From the NCBI RefSeq assembly GCF_030433645.1, contig NZ_JAROCG010000001.1, positions 1,860,001 to 1,924,000 on the forward strand: 64,000 bases of DNA, read 5' to 3'. The first letter of the stretch is position 1. Every line of letters starts with the position of its first letter. A model generated the notes under the pieces. It saw nothing but the letters and a program-made list of their open reading frames with translations, was not told the origin of the DNA and searched no databases. The stretch is from Arthrobacter burdickii (GTDB lineage: Bacteria; Actinomycetota; Actinomycetes; Actinomycetales; Micrococcaceae). Positions 53,127 through 61,977 of the stretch are shown in pieces. A program made the translations under genes and the position numbers.

Positions 53127-54671
53127 TCAGCGGCTGCCGTCCGCAGGCCCGTCCTCGGTGTCCGACCCTTCGTCGGAGACGCTCGACGGCCCAGTGTCGC
53201 TGTCGGTATCCGCTGCGGGCGTTCCCTTGGTTGCTTCGCCGGAGCCCTCGCCGCCAGCGGTGTCCTCGTCCTGCGGCTCGAAGCCGCCGGACAGGAGGCG
53301 CTCCAGTGCTGCATCGACGTCGGCGTCGGAGGATTCGATCAGCCGACGGCGCTCCGAGAAGCCGGCGGGGTCGTCGAGGTCCTCGGCGGTGGGAAGAAGG
53401 TCGGGGTGCTGCCACAGGGCGTCGCGCCCTTCGACGCCGCGCTCCTCCGTCAGGAGCGACCACAGCACCGAGGCATCGCGCAGGCGGCGCGGCCTCAGCT
53501 CCAGCCCGACGAGCGATGCGAACGCATGCTCGGCCGGTCCACCCGTCGCACGGCGGCGCCGGACCATCTCGCGCAGCGCGTCGGCGGAGGGGAGGTTGGC
53601 TGCTGCGGCCGCCGTGAGCTGGTCGACCCAGCCCTCGACGAGGGCGAGCGTGGTCTCGAGGCGCACGAGTGCGGCGTCCTGCTCGGGGGTCCGTTCGGGC
53701 ATGAACACGCCCTGCGAGAGGGCGCCCTGCAGGCTCTCGGGGTTGGTCGGGTCGATGTCCCGCGCAGCTTCCTCGATCTTGCCCATGTCGATGTGGATGC
53801 CCCTCGCGTATCGCTCGATGCTGCCGAGGAGGTGACCTGTGAGCCACGGAATGTGCGTGAACAGCCGGACGTGGGCCGCCTCGCGGACTGCAAGGAAGAG
53901 CTGGACCTCCTGTTCGGGGATGTCGAGGCCCGCACCGAAGGCCGCGACGTTGGCGGGCAGCAGCGCCATCCGTCCCTCGGCGAGGGGGACGCCGATATCC
54001 GTCGACCCGACGACGTCCTTGGAGAGCGCGCCCACGGCCTGCCCGAGCTGCATGCCGAACATCGCGCCGCCCACGTTCTGGAGCATCGAGGCAGGGCCGC
54101 CCATCATGCCCATCATCGACTTCATCTCCTCCGGAAGCTGCTCGGAGATGACGTCGGACAGGGCCTTGGCGATGCTCGTGGCGACGGGCTCGGTGAGACG
54201 GCGCCACGTGGACATGGTGGCCTCGACCCATTCCGCGCGCGACCAGGCGCGTCCGAGCTGGCCCGTGCTCGGGAAGTCGGTCACCGGATCCAGCCACAGC
54301 TCGGCGAGTTTCAGGGCCTCATCGACGCTCCGGCGCTGCAGCGAGGTGACCGAGGGGTCGTTGTCCGACGCGGCCACGCGGCGCGCCTGGTCGTGGGCCA
54401 TCTGCCAGTTCACCGGGCCCTCGCTGGGCGTGGAGAACATCGCCTGGACCTGCTGCATCATCATGGCCATGGCGGCCGGGTCGGAGGGCAGGCCTGCCGC
54501 CTTCGCGATCTCCTGGGGGTCGAAGCCGCCGGCCCCGCCGCCGAACATCTTCGCGATCTCCTGGGGGTCGAAGCCCCCGGCTCCGCCGCCGAACATCTTC
54601 GACAGCATCTCGGACAGGGGGTCCTGAGGCGTGTCGTCGTCGCCGTTCGAGGGGTTGGATGGGTTGGTCAC
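53127..54671 (-). CDS. DUF2342 zinc-dependent metalloprotease-like protein
   Basis: 514 residues from GTG 54671, with GGTGG six bases upstream; a GTG three codons earlier is possible. Family hallmarks: VNWQMAHDQAR, WSRAEWVEAT, MFGMQLGQAVGAL, VREAAHVRLFTHIPWL (the region usually taken as the metal site) and GNA-less helical C-half ending around RRLIESSDADVDAALERLL. An N-terminal 16-residue unit KMFGGGAGGFDPQEIA is present twice in tandem. The last 50 residues are disordered and acidic. Called zinc-dependent metalloprotease or F420-biosynthesis-associated in databases; activity is unproven. Position matches Rv3195. Confidence 0.8.
   Translation of the reverse strand: MTNPSNPSNGDDDTPQDPLSEMLSKMFGGGAGGFDPQEIAKMFGGGAGGFDPQEIAKAAGLPSDPAAMAMMMQQVQAMFSTPSEGPVNWQMAHDQARRVAASDNDPSVTSLQRRSVDEALKLAELWLDPVTDFPSTGQLGRAWSRAEWVEATMSTWRRLTEPVATSIAKALSDVISEQLPEEMKSMMGMMGGPASMLQNVGGAMFGMQLGQAVGALSKDVVGSTDIGVPLAEGRMALLPANVAAFGAGLDIPEQEVQLFLAVREAAHVRLFTHIPWLTGHLLGSIERYARGIHIDMGKIEEAARDIDPTNPESLQGALSQGVFMPERTPEQDAALVRLETTLALVEGWVDQLTAAAAANLPSADALREMVRRRRATGGPAEHAFASLVGLELRPRRLRDASVLWSLLTEERGVEGRDALWQHPDLLPTAEDLDDPAGFSERRRLIESSDADVDAALERLLSGGFEPQDEDTAGGEGSGEATKGTPAADTDSDTGPSSVSDEGSDTEDGPADGSR
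54504..54599 (-). repeat. 48-bp tandem duplication in the DUF2342 gene
   Basis: Two copies (54552-54599 and 54504-54551), nearly identical, each encoding KMFGGGAGGFDPQEIA. Copy number may vary between strains. Confidence 0.9.
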
Positions 54672-54985
54672 TGATACCACCGGTCCTGGGAGTAGCTTGG
54701 CGGGTCCGGGCGGGAGGGCGTGACCACTCCTGCCCGGCTGTGGAAGACACGCTACCGGCCGGGCCGTGCCGGTGTCCCTCGTGCCGTGGACCGTTCGCTG
54801 AGGGCAAAGCCGCGCGGAGCCGTGCCGGGCAGTTCGCGGGAGTTGTGCGTGCTGACGGATGGTGTCCGGGGCACCAGGGTCGGTGCAGGGCTACTCTGGT
54901 GGTGCCGGTATGGTGCTGGTCGCCCAGCGCACGGCATGCGGCCTCCGCGCCCTCCAGAGATCCGCGCCCTACAGAGAGAAGCACA

Positions 54986-56080
54986 GTGACGCAGTCTGTC
55001 CACTTCGAGACCTACACCCCCGAGGAGCCCTCGCGGCCCAGGGACCCGCGCTTCCGCGCGATGACGGTGTCCGGGTGCCTCGCCGTCGGCTTGTGCGCAG
55101 CCGCGGTGCTCCTGCCGTCGCCCTATGTCATCGAGTCGCCCGGGCCGACGTTCAACACCATCGGTGAGATCAACGGACAGCCCCTCATCCACGTCGAGGG
55201 CAGGGAGAGCTTCCCGCCGCAGGGCGAACTGGACCTCACGACGGTGTACGTGAGCGGCGGACCGAACGGCCAGGTGAACGTCCTCGACACGTTCCGCGCC
55301 TGGGTGGATCCCGATGAGAACGTCCGGCCCGAGCAGCTGGTCTATCCGGAGGGAACGACGTCGTCCGACGTCGCCGAGCAGAATGCGGTGGCGATGACGT
55401 CGTCGCAGGAATCCGCGATCGCCGCCGCGCTGTCCCACGAGGACATCGCCTACACCGAGGAGCTGTCGGTCGCGGGACTTGCCGCTGACTCCGCGTCCGA
55501 CGGGGTCCTGGAGGAAGGGGACGTCCTGCGCGCGGTCGACGGGAAGGAGATCGAGAACATCGAGACCCTGCGTTCGGCACTGCGCGACGCCGAAGGAGCG
55601 CCGGCCACCCTGTCGATCGTCCGGGACGGAGTCGAGGACGAGGTCTCCGTGACGCCCCGGCAGTCGGAGGAAGGGAACTACCAGCTGGGCATCCTGCTGG
55701 CGTCCACCTTCGACTTCCCGTTCGACGTGACCATCCAGCTCGACAATGTCGGAGGTCCGTCCGCCGGCATGATGTTCGCGCTCGGCATCATCGACACCCT
55801 GACGGAAGGGGATCTCACCGGCGGCAGGCACTTCGCGGGGACCGGGACGATCGATTCCACCGGTGCGGTCGGCCGTATCGGCGGGATCGCCCAGAAGCTC
55901 GTGGCAGCACGCGCCGGTGGCGCGGACTTCTTCCTGGCTCCCGAGGGGAACTGCGATGAGGTCGTCGGCCACATCCCCGACGGATTGACCGTGGTGAAGG
56001 TGGCGACCCTCGACGAGGCCTTCGATTCCGTCGAGGCGCTGGGTGCAGGCGGGGACCCGGCGGAGCTGCCCTCCTGCTGA
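54986..56080 (+). CDS. PDZ and Lon-protease domain secreted/anchored protein (YlbL/SdrC-like)
   Basis: 364 residues. An N-terminal membrane helix (VSGCLAVGLCAAAVLLPSP), an extracytoplasmic domain, a PDZ domain (about 165-225) with EGDVLRAVDGKEIEN, then a Lon-type proteolytic domain with catalytic Ser259 in GGPSAGMMFA and Lys304 in GIAQKLVAARAGGA. Relatives include Bacillus YlbL and Rv3194c. It likely cleaves envelope proteins. GTG start with AGAGAG upstream; a TACTCT hexamer at about 54893 would give a leader of some 85 bases. Confidence 0.87.
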   Translation: MTQSVHFETYTPEEPSRPRDPRFRAMTVSGCLAVGLCAAAVLLPSPYVIESPGPTFNTIGEINGQPLIHVEGRESFPPQGELDLTTVYVSGGPNGQVNVLDTFRAWVDPDENVRPEQLVYPEGTTSSDVAEQNAVAMTSSQESAIAAALSHEDIAYTEELSVAGLAADSASDGVLEEGDVLRAVDGKEIENIETLRSALRDAEGAPATLSIVRDGVEDEVSVTPRQSEEGNYQLGILLASTFDFPFDVTIQLDNVGGPSAGMMFALGIIDTLTEGDLTGGRHFAGTGTIDSTGAVGRIGGIAQKLVAARAGGADFFLAPEGNCDEVVGHIPDGLTVVKVATLDEAFDSVEALGAGGDPAELPSC

Positions 56081-56310
56081 ACCGGCAGGACGGGCGGATC
56101 GCAGCAGGCCGGACCCACGGATGACACGGTTGGATGACGATCCTGACCGGTCGGCCGCCCGCGGGAACCTAATTGGTCCGCCTGAGCGTGAACAGGGCAG
56201 AATGAAAACACGAAGGGCGGACCTGCGCGCTGTCTTCTGCCCGTCCCGGGCTGGGGAGCGAAGGGGATTACCGGTCATCGTGACCCGCAGCAGCTAACGA
56301 TGAGGTAGAT

Positions 56311-59300
56311 GTGACATCCGGACCAGACCGTCCGTTCGGCAGTAGGCCGAGCCCCGCAAGTGCTTCACTAGGCCGGCGCCGCAGCCCGCTGATCCCGACG
56401 ATCATCGTCGTGGCGGTGATCGTCATCGCCTTCGTCTACCTGTCCCAGGTCTACGCGGACGTTCTCTGGTACCAGCAGCTCGGGTTCCTCGAGGTCTTCG
56501 TCACGGAGAACCTGTCCCGGATCGTGCTGTTCGTCGTCGCGTTCCTCATCATGGCTGGTGCCGTGTACTTCAGCCTGCGCATCGCGTTCCACAGCAGGCC
56601 CATCTACGCGCCGGACAGTGCCATCCAGGACAACCTGAACCGCTACCAGGCGCAGCTCGAGCCGATCCGGCGCCTGCTGATGCTCGGTATCCCCGTGGTC
56701 CTCGGCGCCTTCGCGGGCACCGCCGCCTCCTCGCAGTGGCAGGAGGTGCTGCTCTTCCTGAACCGGGTGCCGTTCGGCAAGACCGACCCCGAGTTCGGGA
56801 TGGACTACGGGTTCTACATGTTCACGCTGCCGTTCCTCAGCTTCGTGACGGGCTTCCTCATCAGCGTGGTCATCATCAGCGCGATCGCCACCGTCCTCAC
56901 CCACTACCTGTACGGCGGGATCCGGCTCGAGGAGAAGGGCCTGTTCACCACGAAGGCCGCCCGCGTGCAGATCGCCGTCGTCGCGGCCCTCTTCCTGGTC
57001 CTGCAGGGCGTCAACTACTGGTTGGACCGCTACGACACACTGCTGAACCAGGGCACCTGGGCCGGCGCGCTCTACACCGACGTCAACGCGGTCATCCCCA
57101 CCAAGGCGATCCTCGCCGTCGCCGCCGTCATCGTGGCGGTCCTGTTCGTCGCATCGGCTTTCATCGGCCGCTGGCGTCTGCCGCTGATCGGTACGGCGAT
57201 GCTCATCATCACGGCCCTGCTCGCAGGTGGCGTCTACCCCGCCATTGTGCAGCGCTTCCAGGTGCGCCCGTCCGAGCTCAGCCTCGAGGGCGAGTACATC
57301 GACCGGAACATCAACCTCACCCGGGAGGCATACGGCCTCGACCAGGTCGAGGTCGAGGCGTACAACCCCGAGGCGGTCCCGCAGGCCGGTGCACTGGGCG
57401 ACGACGGGGAGACCACGGCGAACATCCGCCTGCTCGACCCGAACCTCGTGTCCGACGCCTTCAGCCAACTCCAGCAGTTCCGCCAGTACTACCAGTTCCC
57501 CGAGACGCTCAACGTGGACCGCTACGAGATCGACGGCGAAGTCCAGGACGCGGTCATCGCGGTGCGGGAACTGGACACCAACGGTGTACCGGAAGGGTGG
57601 GTCAACGAGCACGCCTTCTACACCCACGGCTACGGCGTGGTCGCCGCGGCCGGTTCGACCGTGGAGCCGGACGGCCGGCCGTCCTTCCTGCAGTCCGGTA
57701 TCCCCTCGACCGGTGTGCTCGGTGACGAGTCCACCTACGAGCCCCGCATCTACTTCGGGGAGGACTCTCCCGAGTACTCGGTCGTCGGAGCGCCGGAAGG
57801 ACAGGCTCCCGCCGAGATCGACCGCCCGCAGAACGAGAACTCCGAGGACGAGTCCCGCACCACGTTCGACGGAGACGGCGGACCGGATGTGGGCAACGCC
57901 TTCAACCGCCTCGTGTACGCGCTGAAGTTCCAGTCCACCGACCTCCTGCTGTCCAACCAGGTGAACAGCGCGTCGCAGATCCTCTACGACCGCGACCCCG
58001 TGGAGCGCGTCCGCAAGCTGGCTCCCTACCTGACGCTCGACGGCAACAGCTACCCGGCGATCGTCGACGGCAGGGTGAAGTGGATCATCGACGGGTACAC
58101 CACCAGCGCCAACTTCCCCTACTCGACCCAGCAGGAGCTGGAGTCCGCGACGCAGGATTCGCAGACGGCCGAGGGCCTCGCGACGGCTCTTCCGGCCGAG
58201 CAGGTCAACTACATCCGCAATGCCGTGAAGGCCACGGTCGACGCCTACGACGGCTCGGTGGACCTGTACGCCTGGGACGACCAGGACCCGATCCTGAAGT
58301 CCTGGCAGAACGTGTACCCGTCCTCGCTGAAGCCCTACAGCGAGATGTCGGCGGACCTCATGGCGCACGTTCGCTACCCCGAGGACCTCTTCAAGGTGCA
58401 GCGCGAACTCCTCGCCCGCTACCACGTCACCTCCACGGACGAGTTCTACAACAACAGCGAGGCATGGAACGTGCCCGCTGATCCGGAGGAGAGCGCGGAC
58501 GGTGCGGCGACGACCGCGACGACCGACCGCCAGCCGCCGTTCTACCTGACACTGCAGATGCCCAACCAGGACGAGGCCGCGTTCTCGCTGACCACGCCGT
58601 ACATCCCCTTCGTGCCCACGGGCCAGACCCCGAGGAACGTGCTGTACGGCTTCCTCGCGGCCAACGGAGATGCCGGCACCGGCGAGGACGGCGTCAAGAG
58701 CGAGAACTATGGGCGCCTCACACTCCTCGACAGCTCGGGCCAGGACTCCGTGGTCGGCCCCGGCCAGGCGCAGAACCTCTTCAACTCGGACACCACGGTG
58801 TCGCAGGAGCTCAACCTGCTGCGCCAGGGTGCATCGGAGGTCATCAACGGCAACCTGCTGACCCTGCCGATCGGTGGCGGGATCGCCTACGTGCAGCCCG
58901 TGTACGTGCAGTCCTCGGGCAGCTCGTCCTTCCCCGTCCTGCGGAGGGTCCTCGTGAGCTTCGGCGACAACGTCGGGTTCGCACCGACGCTCGACGAGGC
59001 GCTCGACCAGGTCTTCGGCGGCGACTCCGGAGCGACCACGGGCGACAGCGAGAACGTCGGCGAGACGCCCGAGGATCCGGCAGCGCCCCCTGCGGAGGAA
59101 GGCGGCGAAGGTGCAACGCCGACGCCGACCCCCACCCCGTCCGCAGGGGGAACCCCCGGGACGGACGATCCGGCGGCGGACCTCCGGACCGCGCTCGACG
59201 ATGCGAACACGGCGATCAAGGATGGGAACGCCGCGCTCGCGGCCGGCGACTTCGCTGCCTACGGTGAAGCGCAGGACCGCCTGCAGGACGCACTCCAGCG

Positions 59301-59346
59301 GGCGCTCGACGCCGAGGAACGCGTCTCGGCGGGCACCGGGCAGTAG
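56311..59346 (+). CDS. UPF0182 family large membrane protein
   Basis: 1011 residues. Seven membrane helices in the first 320 residues (the first at about 27-48), with conserved [13 protein letters not shown] [27 protein letters not shown] and VNYWLDRYD, then a large extracytoplasmic domain and a Thr/Pro-rich, acidic C-terminus ([14 protein letters not shown]) ending in a helical tail. Function is unknown; Rv3193c is the mycobacterial counterpart by position. GTG start with GAGGTAG just upstream. The 230 bases between it and the PDZ gene show no other gene. Confidence 0.88.
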   Translation: MTSGPDRPFGSRPSPASASLGRRRSPLIPTIIVVAVIVIAFVYLSQVYADVLWYQQLGFLEVFVTENLSRIVLFVVAFLIMAGAVYFSLRIAFHSRPIYAPDSAIQDNLNRYQAQLEPIRRLLMLGIPVVLGAFAGTAASSQWQEVLLFLNRVPFGKTDPEFGMDYGFYMFTLPFLSFVTGFLISVVIISAIATVLTHYLYGGIRLEEKGLFTTKAARVQIAVVAALFLVLQGVNYWLDRYDTLLNQGTWAGALYTDVNAVIPTKAILAVAAVIVAVLFVASAFIGRWRLPLIGTAMLIITALLAGGVYPAIVQRFQVRPSELSLEGEYIDRNINLTREAYGLDQVEVEAYNPEAVPQAGALGDDGETTANIRLLDPNLVSDAFSQLQQFRQYYQFPETLNVDRYEIDGEVQDAVIAVRELDTNGVPEGWVNEHAFYTHGYGVVAAAGSTVEPDGRPSFLQSGIPSTGVLGDESTYEPRIYFGEDSPEYSVVGAPEGQAPAEIDRPQNENSEDESRTTFDGDGGPDVGNAFNRLVYALKFQSTDLLLSNQVNSASQILYDRDPVERVRKLAPYLTLDGNSYPAIVDGRVKWIIDGYTTSANFPYSTQQELESATQDSQTAEGLATALPAEQVNYIRNAVKATVDAYDGSVDLYAWDDQDPILKSWQNVYPSSLKPYSEMSADLMAHVRYPEDLFKVQRELLARYHVTSTDEFYNNSEAWNVPADPEESADGAATTATTDRQPPFYLTLQMPNQDEAAFSLTTPYIPFVPTGQTPRNVLYGFLAANGDAGTGEDGVKSENYGRLTLLDSSGQDSVVGPGQAQNLFNSDTTVSQELNLLRQGASEVINGNLLTLPIGGGIAYVQPVYVQSSGSSSFPVLRRVLVSFGDNVGFAPTLDEALDQVFGGDSGATTGDSENVGETPEDPAAPPAEEGGEGATPTPTPTPSAGGTPGTDDPAADLRTALDDANTAIKDGNAALAAGDFAAYGEAQDRLQDALQRALDAEERVSAGTGQ

Positions 59347-59372
59347 CCCGGAGGGGCAGGTAGCAGCTCGAT

Positions 59373-59401
59373 TTGCCTTCACGCCCCGCGGCCGGTAACG
59401 T
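59373..59401 (+). promoter_or_regulatory. Promoter of the initiator tRNA gene
   Basis: TTGCCT (59373-59378) and TAACGT (59396-59401) with exactly 17 bases between them, a good sigma-A type -35/-10 pair 12 bases before the tRNA. Confidence 0.5.
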
Positions 59402-59412
59402 TGGTTACACGC

Positions 59413-59486
59413 CGCGGGGTGGAGCAGTTCGGTAGCTCGCTGGGCTCATAACCCAGAGGTCACAGGTTCAAATCCTGTCCCCGCAA
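59413..59486 (+). tRNA. tRNA-Met, initiator (fMet, anticodon CAU)
   Basis: 74 bases fold as a cloverleaf: acceptor CGCGGGG with CCCCGCA, D stem GAGC/GCTC, anticodon stem CTGGG/CCCAG with CAT at 59447-59449 and T arm ACAGG-TTCAAAT-CCTGT. Two traits identify it as the initiator: the C1-A72 mismatch at the top of the acceptor stem and three G-C pairs next to the anticodon loop. The CCA end is not encoded (the gene is followed by CGA). Confidence 0.95.
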
Positions 59487-59491
59487 CGAAG

Positions 59492-59526
59492 AAAAGTCCG
59501 GCCCACCACTGGTGGGCCGGACTTTT
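59492..59526 (+). terminator. Intrinsic terminator after tRNA-fMet
   Basis: A 16-bp stem (AAAAGTCCGGCCCACC with its complement), a three-base loop and a T-run on the + strand. It follows the tRNA by five bases. On the reverse strand the same stem would also end photolyase transcripts. Confidence 0.88.
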
Positions 59527-59617
59527 TGCTGTGCCCGCTTCTCCTGTGCCCAGCGCCAAGCCCGGTGCGGGTTACGGTGCGGGCCCCGGTGCCGGCCCTG
59601 GAAGGAAGCGCCGGGCT

Positions 59618-61003
59618 TCAGCTCTCCGACAGGGCTTTGTACGCGCTCAGTGCCCGCTCCCGGCTCTCCTTGAGATCGACGACGGGTTCCGGGTACCCGG
59701 GTGCCGCGCCCTTCCACGGTTCGTGGACGTTGTCCGCGTCCGCCAGTTCTGGCACGAACCGCACGAGGTACTTCCCGTCGGGATCGAATTTCTTGCTCTG
59801 CAGCACCGGATTGAAGATGCGGAAGTAGGGGCTGGCATCGGCACCGGAGCCCGCGACCCACTGCCAGCTCGCGGCGTTCGACGCGGCGTCCGCATCCACC
59901 AGGCAATCCCAGAACCACTTCTCACCGACGCGCCAGTCGATCATGAGGTTCTTGATGAGGAAGGACGCCGTCGCCATGCGGACGCGGTTGTGCATCCAGC
60001 CGATCTCCCACATCTGGCGCATCCCGGCGTCGATCAGCGGGTAGCCGGTCTGTCCACGCTGCCACGCCTCGAGCTCGGACCTCGTGGAGGTCTCCCACGT
60101 GAAGGCGTTGAACTCGGGACGGTAGTTCACGGTCGCCAGCTCGGGATGGAAGTACAGCAGTTGCCAGCTGAACTCCCGCCAGCCGAGCTCGGAGCCGAAG
60201 ACGCGGATGTCCTCGGCCGTCGAAGGGTCCCTGGAGTCCTGGGCGGCATGCCAGACCTCGAACGGGCTGATCTCCCCGAACCGCAGGTGGGGCGAGAGCA
60301 TGCTGGTGCCCTTGACGCCGGGCAGGTTGCGGTTGTCCTTGTAGCCGCGGGCCCTGTCGAGGAAGTCGTCCAGCCGGGCGTGTGCCCCCGCCTCGCCGGG
60401 TGTCCACGTGTCGCGGAGGCCCTGTGCCCAGTCGGGAGACGGGAGGAGCCCCAGGGCGTCGAGGTCGTCGGACGGCAACTGGGGTCCGTGCAGGGAGTCC
60501 GGGGCCGGGAGGGGCTTCCGGGGGGTCCGCGACGCCAGGCAGGCCCGCCAGAACGGCGTGAAGACCTTGTAGGCCCCTCCCGTCCCCGACGTGACCTCCC
60601 ACGGTTCGTACATCAGGTTGGCCTGGTAGCTCGTCGCCTCGACCCCCTGGTCGGCCAGGGAGGCCTTCAGCGCTGCGTCGGTGGTGCGCTCTGCCAGCCC
60701 GTAGCGCCGGTTCCAGGCGACGGCGTGCGCCGAGGACTCGGCGACGACCCGGGGGACCACGTCCGCTGCCGCTCCCCGCCGCAGGACGAGGGGTATACCG
60801 AGGTCGGTGAGCGACGCCGAAAGCGCGGCGAGTGAGTGGTGCAGCCACCACTTCGAGGCGCCGCCCAACGGGCGGATGCCCTCCGTGTCCTCGTCGAGGA
60901 CGTAACAGGCGACGACGTCGTCCCCGCTGTCCGCCGCTGCGGCGAGCGCCGGGTTGTCGGAAATGCGGAGATCGTCGCGGAACCACACCAGTGTCACGGC
61001 CAT
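59618..61003 (-). CDS. phr: Deoxyribodipyrimidine photolyase (class I CPD type)
   Basis: 461 residues. DNA photolyase N-domain (VWFRDDLRISDNPAL) and FAD-binding C-domain: SMLSPHLRFGEISP, GWREFSWQLLYFHPEL, GYPLIDAGMRQMWEIGWMHN, VASFLIKNLM-like ATASFLIKNLMIDWR and the NAASWQWVAGSG segment with FAD-contact and electron-transfer Trp residues, then YFRIFNPVLQ. Uses blue light to split cyclobutane pyrimidine dimers. ATG at 61003, six bases after TAGATT (leaderless). Ends near the tRNA terminator. Confidence 0.94.
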   Translation of the reverse strand: MAVTLVWFRDDLRISDNPALAAAADSGDDVVACYVLDEDTEGIRPLGGASKWWLHHSLAALSASLTDLGIPLVLRRGAAADVVPRVVAESSAHAVAWNRRYGLAERTTDAALKASLADQGVEATSYQANLMYEPWEVTSGTGGAYKVFTPFWRACLASRTPRKPLPAPDSLHGPQLPSDDLDALGLLPSPDWAQGLRDTWTPGEAGAHARLDDFLDRARGYKDNRNLPGVKGTSMLSPHLRFGEISPFEVWHAAQDSRDPSTAEDIRVFGSELGWREFSWQLLYFHPELATVNYRPEFNAFTWETSTRSELEAWQRGQTGYPLIDAGMRQMWEIGWMHNRVRMATASFLIKNLMIDWRVGEKWFWDCLVDADAASNAASWQWVAGSGADASPYFRIFNPVLQSKKFDPDGKYLVRFVPELADADNVHEPWKGAAPGYPEPVVDLKESRERALSAYKALSES

Positions 61004-61009
61004 GCCCTC

Positions 61010-61015
61010 AATCTA
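61010..61015 (-). promoter_or_regulatory. Putative -10 element of phr (leaderless)
   Basis: TAGATT on the reverse strand, then GAGGGC, then ATG at 61003. Same hexamer as at gluA and the PHP gene. Confidence 0.5.
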
Positions 61016-61051
61016 CCCGGGCGCCTCAGCCGTGATCCTCGTTGACAGGAA

Positions 61052-61081
61052 GGGAACCACGGCCGAAAGGCCGTGGTTCCC
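61052..61081. terminator. Hairpin between pspA and phr
   Basis: A 13-bp stem (GGGAACCACGGCC with its complement) capped by GAAA. It follows the pspA stop by about 40 bases on the reverse strand and precedes the phr promoter, so it probably ends the TPM-pspA operon. No long T-tract is present. Confidence 0.6.
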
Positions 61082-61123
61082 TCACCCGATCTGTGAACGC
61101 GATCCGCCGAGCGGATCCGCAGG

Positions 61124-61918
61124 TCAGTAGGTGGTCTCGCCCGTGGTCAAGGGGGCGCCGGTCGTGGCGTCGGTGGTCGCACCCTGACCGATCGCCGACT
61201 GCGTGCCGGCGCCGGACTTGAGTGCGGCCAGGCGCGCTTCGATCTCGGTCTGCTCGCCGAGGTCCTCCAGGCTCTCGAACTGCGCATCCAGGCTCGACGA
61301 CGCGAGCTCCTGCTGTCCGCGGACCCGCGCCTCCTCGCGCCGGATCTTCTCCTCGAAGCGGCCCACCTCGCTCGTCGGGTCCATGAAGTCGATGCTCTTC
61401 ACGGCGTCGTGCACCTGCTGCTGCGCCTGGGCGGTGCGCGCACGGGCGATGAGCTGGTCGCGCTTGGTCGTCAGTTCGCTGAGCTTGCCCTTCATCTGGT
61501 TGAGGCCGTCCTTGAGCTTGTCGACGATCTCGGTCTGCGACGCGATGGTCGGCTCGGCGCCCTTCGCCTCGTTCTCCGCGGCGATCTGGCGCTGGATGGC
61601 CACCTTGGCCAGGTTGTCGAACTTCTGGGCATCCGCCGTGTCGCCGGAGGTACGGTACTCGTCGGCCTTGCGGGAGGCCGCGAGCGCCTTGTTGCCCCAG
61701 CTACGGGCGTTCTCGACGTCCTCGTTGTAGTCGTCCTGCATCATGCGGAGGTTGCCGATGGTCTGCGCGACGGCGCTCTCGGCCTCGGCGATGCTGTTCG
61801 TGAAGTCGCGGACCATCTGGTCGAGCATCTTCTGCGGATCCTCCGCCTGGTCGATCAACGCGTTGACGTTGGCTCGCGTGAGCTGGGCGATCCTGCCGAA
61901 AATTGACTGCTTTACCAT
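61124..61918 (-). CDS. pspA: Phage-shock-protein A / IM30 family protein
   Basis: 264 residues, mostly coiled coil: the amphipathic N-terminus MVKQSIFGRIAQLTRANVNAL, then IDQAEDPQKMLDQMVRDF and long heptad helices to about residue 220, and a low-complexity C-terminal tail. PspA proteins bind and stabilise stressed inner membrane. AAAGGG six bases before the ATG. It lies 59 bases downstream of the TPM-domain membrane protein on the same strand, so the two probably form one envelope-stress operon. Confidence 0.9.
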   Translation of the reverse strand: MVKQSIFGRIAQLTRANVNALIDQAEDPQKMLDQMVRDFTNSIAEAESAVAQTIGNLRMMQDDYNEDVENARSWGNKALAASRKADEYRTSGDTADAQKFDNLAKVAIQRQIAAENEAKGAEPTIASQTEIVDKLKDGLNQMKGKLSELTTKRDQLIARARTAQAQQQVHDAVKSIDFMDPTSEVGRFEEKIRREEARVRGQQELASSSLDAQFESLEDLGEQTEIEARLAALKSGAGTQSAIGQGATTDATTGAPLTTGETTY

Positions 61919-61977
61919 TGATTTCCCTTTCGATTCTTCGGAATAGTGCGTCCTGCTGGTGGAACCGGCGAAGCGGC

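Noticed and set aside
56120..56297. 59-codon frame between the PDZ-Lon and UPF0182 genes
   Set aside because: No ribosome-binding site, no promoter hexamer and no recognisable features; codon use looks random.
56368..59382. 1004-codon open frame antisense to the UPF0182 gene
   Set aside because: Its protein is Arg/Val/Asp/Gly-rich without family resemblance. Long antisense frames are expected opposite coding DNA at this G+C; the sense gene has clear membrane helices.
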